This document shows positions 62,625-64,000 of a stretch of 64,000 nt of DNA, in pieces (position 1 is the first letter of the stretch; every line of letters starts with the position of its first letter). Position numbers and translations under genes: made by a program. The notes beneath the pieces were generated by a model. That model saw only the letters and a program-made list of their open reading frames with translations, was not told where the DNA came from and searched no databases. Source of the stretch: Intrasporangium chromatireducens Q5-1 (GTDB lineage: Bacteria > Actinomycetota > Actinomycetes > Actinomycetales > Dermatophilaceae); contig NZ_AWQS01000002.1 in the NCBI RefSeq assembly GCF_000576575.1, positions 1-64,000 on the forward strand. Reading direction: 5' to 3'.

Positions 62625-64000
62625 TGCCGTCCGCCTGGCCGCAGCTCGCCGAGTTCGCCGCCCAGCTCGACTTCCCACTCGACGACTTCCAGGTCGAGGC
62701 CTGCCGCGCCGTCGAGGATGACCGCGGGGTGCTCGTCGCCGCCCCGACCGGTGCCGGCAAGACGGTCGTCGGCGAGTTCGCCGTCCACCTCGCCCTGCAG
62801 CAGGGCCGCAAGGCGTTCTACACGACGCCGATCAAGGCCTTGTCGAACCAGAAGTACAACGACCTGGTGCGCCGCTACGGCCCCGAACGTGTCGGGCTGC
62901 TCACGGGCGACGCGTCGATCAACGGCGAGGCTCCTGTCGTCGTCATGACCACCGAGGTGCTGCGCAACATGATGTATGCCGGCTCGAGCACCCTCACGGG
63001 GCTCGGCTGGGTCGTCATGGACGAGGTCCACTACCTGGCCGACCGGTTCCGGGGAGCGGTGTGGGAGGAGGTCATCATCCATCTGCCCCCCGACGTCAGG
63101 GTCGTGTCGCTGTCGGCGACGGTCTCGAACGCCGAGGAGTTCGGCGCGTGGCTCGGCGAGGTACGGGGCGAGACGGAGGTGATCGTCTCGGAGCACCGGC
63201 CGGTGCCGCTGTGGCAGCACATGATGGTCGGCCAGACCCTGTTCGACCTCTTCGTCGAGGAGTCGACCGGCGACGGCGGCGAGGCTCGGGTCAACCCGGA
63301 CCTGCTCCAGAGCATCCGGGCCGTCGACGGCCGCGGCAGCTGGGACTCGCACTGGTCGGCCGGGCCCTCGCGCCACGGCCGGGCGCAGGCCAACGGCGGT
63401 GGTCGGGGCGAGGTGCACCGCAACTCCCGTGGAGACGGCAGAGGGCGCGGTGACGACGGCGGCCGTGGCGGCCGTGGCAGGAGCCGCGGCGACGCCGGGA
63501 GTCGCGGGCAGGGACGCGGTCGCGGACGGGACGACTACGGCTACGGGGCTTCGGGCCGCTCCCGGGGTCCGGGTGGCGGCGACGGCGGCCGTGGCTTCGC
63601 CCGAGGGAGCCGCCCCGGCGGGGGCGCGACGCGGGTCGAGGTCATCAACCGGCTCGAGCGCGACGGCCTGCTGCCCGCCATCACGTTCATCTTCAGCCGC
63701 GCGGCCTGTGATGCCGCGGTGGCCCAGCTGCTGGCGAGCGGCAGGCGTCTGGTGCCGGAGGCCGAGGGTGAGCGCAACCGCCGCCTCGTCGAGGAACGCG
63801 TGCAGTCGCTGCCCGACGAGGACCTCGGGATCCTCGGCTACTGGGAGTTCGTCGAAGGCCTGTCGCGCGGCTTCGCAGCCCACCACGCGGGCATGCTGCC
63901 CACCTTCCGGGAGATCGTCGAGGAGCTCTTCACGGCGGGCCGGATCCGAGCCGTCTTTGCGACCGAGACGTTGGCGTTGGGGATCAACATGCCGGCGCGC
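62621..64000 (+). CDS. Ski2-like DEAD/DEAH-box helicase, N-terminal part
   Basis: At least 460 residues; the gene runs off the window. Walker A APTGAGKTVVGEFAVHLAL, TTPIKALSNQKYNDL, DEVHYL (motif II), SLSATVSN (motif III) and the second RecA domain AITFIFSRAACDAAV and FATETLALGINMPAR. This matches HelY-type RNA helicases next to tatAC in actinobacteria. An unusual Gly/Arg-rich insert (about residues 248-336) separates the two RecA domains, with many RG and RGR units. ATG 62621 and 62624 are both usable. Confidence 0.9.
   Translation, partial: MMPSAWPQLAEFAAQLDFPLDDFQVEACRAVEDDRGVLVAAPTGAGKTVVGEFAVHLALQQGRKAFYTTPIKALSNQKYNDLVRRYGPERVGLLTGDASINGEAPVVVMTTEVLRNMMYAGSSTLTGLGWVVMDEVHYLADRFRGAVWEEVIIHLPPDVRVVSLSATVSNAEEFGAWLGEVRGETEVIVSEHRPVPLWQHMMVGQTLFDLFVEESTGDGGEARVNPDLLQSIRAVDGRGSWDSHWSAGPSRHGRAQANGGGRGEVHRNSRGDGRGRGDDGGRGGRGRSRGDAGSRGQGRGRGRDDYGYGASGRSRGPGGGDGGRGFARGSRPGGGATRVEVINRLERDGLLPAITFIFSRAACDAAVAQLLASGRRLVPEAEGERNRRLVEERVQSLPDEDLGILGYWEFVEGLSRGFAAHHAGMLPTFREIVEELFTAGRIRAVFATETLALGINMPAR

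Overview
The window is very GC-rich, densely packed bacterial DNA from an actinobacterium (Actinomycetota). Three pathways support this: mycothiol synthesis (mshC), the complete Pup-proteasome system (mpa, dop, pup, prcB, prcA, pafA, with pafBC), and class III-style envelope genes (tatA/tatC, lipoproteins). Gene content and a dispersed 13-mer, GTATGCCGCT(C/G)AG, suggest Micrococcales, perhaps Intrasporangiaceae; that placement is inference. No insertion sequence, prophage, CRISPR array or rRNA is visible. One tRNA, tRNA-Leu(GAG), is present.

Layout. 1-8.8 kb: a minus-strand hopanoid operon, dxs-hpnC-hpnD-hpnE-polyprenyl synthetase-shc-hpnG (cut by the window edge). Its genes are linked by 4-bp stop/start overlaps or short gaps, and a MarR regulator lies just upstream with a candidate palindromic operator in between. 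8.8-12.7 kb: an uncharacterised DUF3037/HipA-like pair, threonine deaminase, an MFS carrier and tRNA-Leu. 12.8-20 kb: M20 peptidase, small and hypothetical proteins, a lipoprotein, an acidic-tailed protein, aldo/keto reductase, LLM oxidoreductase, UppP and CorA. 20-29 kb: the conserved actinobacterial module histidine phosphatase-DUF3090-SCO1664 family-mshC, then a PAC2 protein, cobalamin-dependent MetH and a HAD phosphatase. 29-33 kb: a semialdehyde dehydrogenase/aminotransferase pair and a RecB-like nuclease.

33-43 kb: a site-2 protease, an SSB-like protein, TrmI, then the proteasome genes mpa, dop, pup, prcB and prcA, with a divergent Prs paralog and DUF3054 gene between mpa and dop. 42.9-54.2 kb: an accessory block separates prcA from pafA. 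It holds a DivIVA-like coiled-coil protein, a five-gene peptide-type ABC importer, a two-component system with a GerMN lipoprotein, and an epimerase. 54.3-64 kb: pafA, two FKBP-type PPIases, DUF3866, pafBC, tatA-tatC, a lipid kinase and a Ski2-like helicase cut by the window end.

Regulatory architecture is unusually readable. About nineteen genes have a TANNNT-like hexamer 6-8 nt before their start codon, as expected for leaderless mRNAs. In five places the TAG stop codon of one gene forms the first half of the next gene's putative -10 element. Many starts below were chosen using this signal or a clear ribosome binding site.
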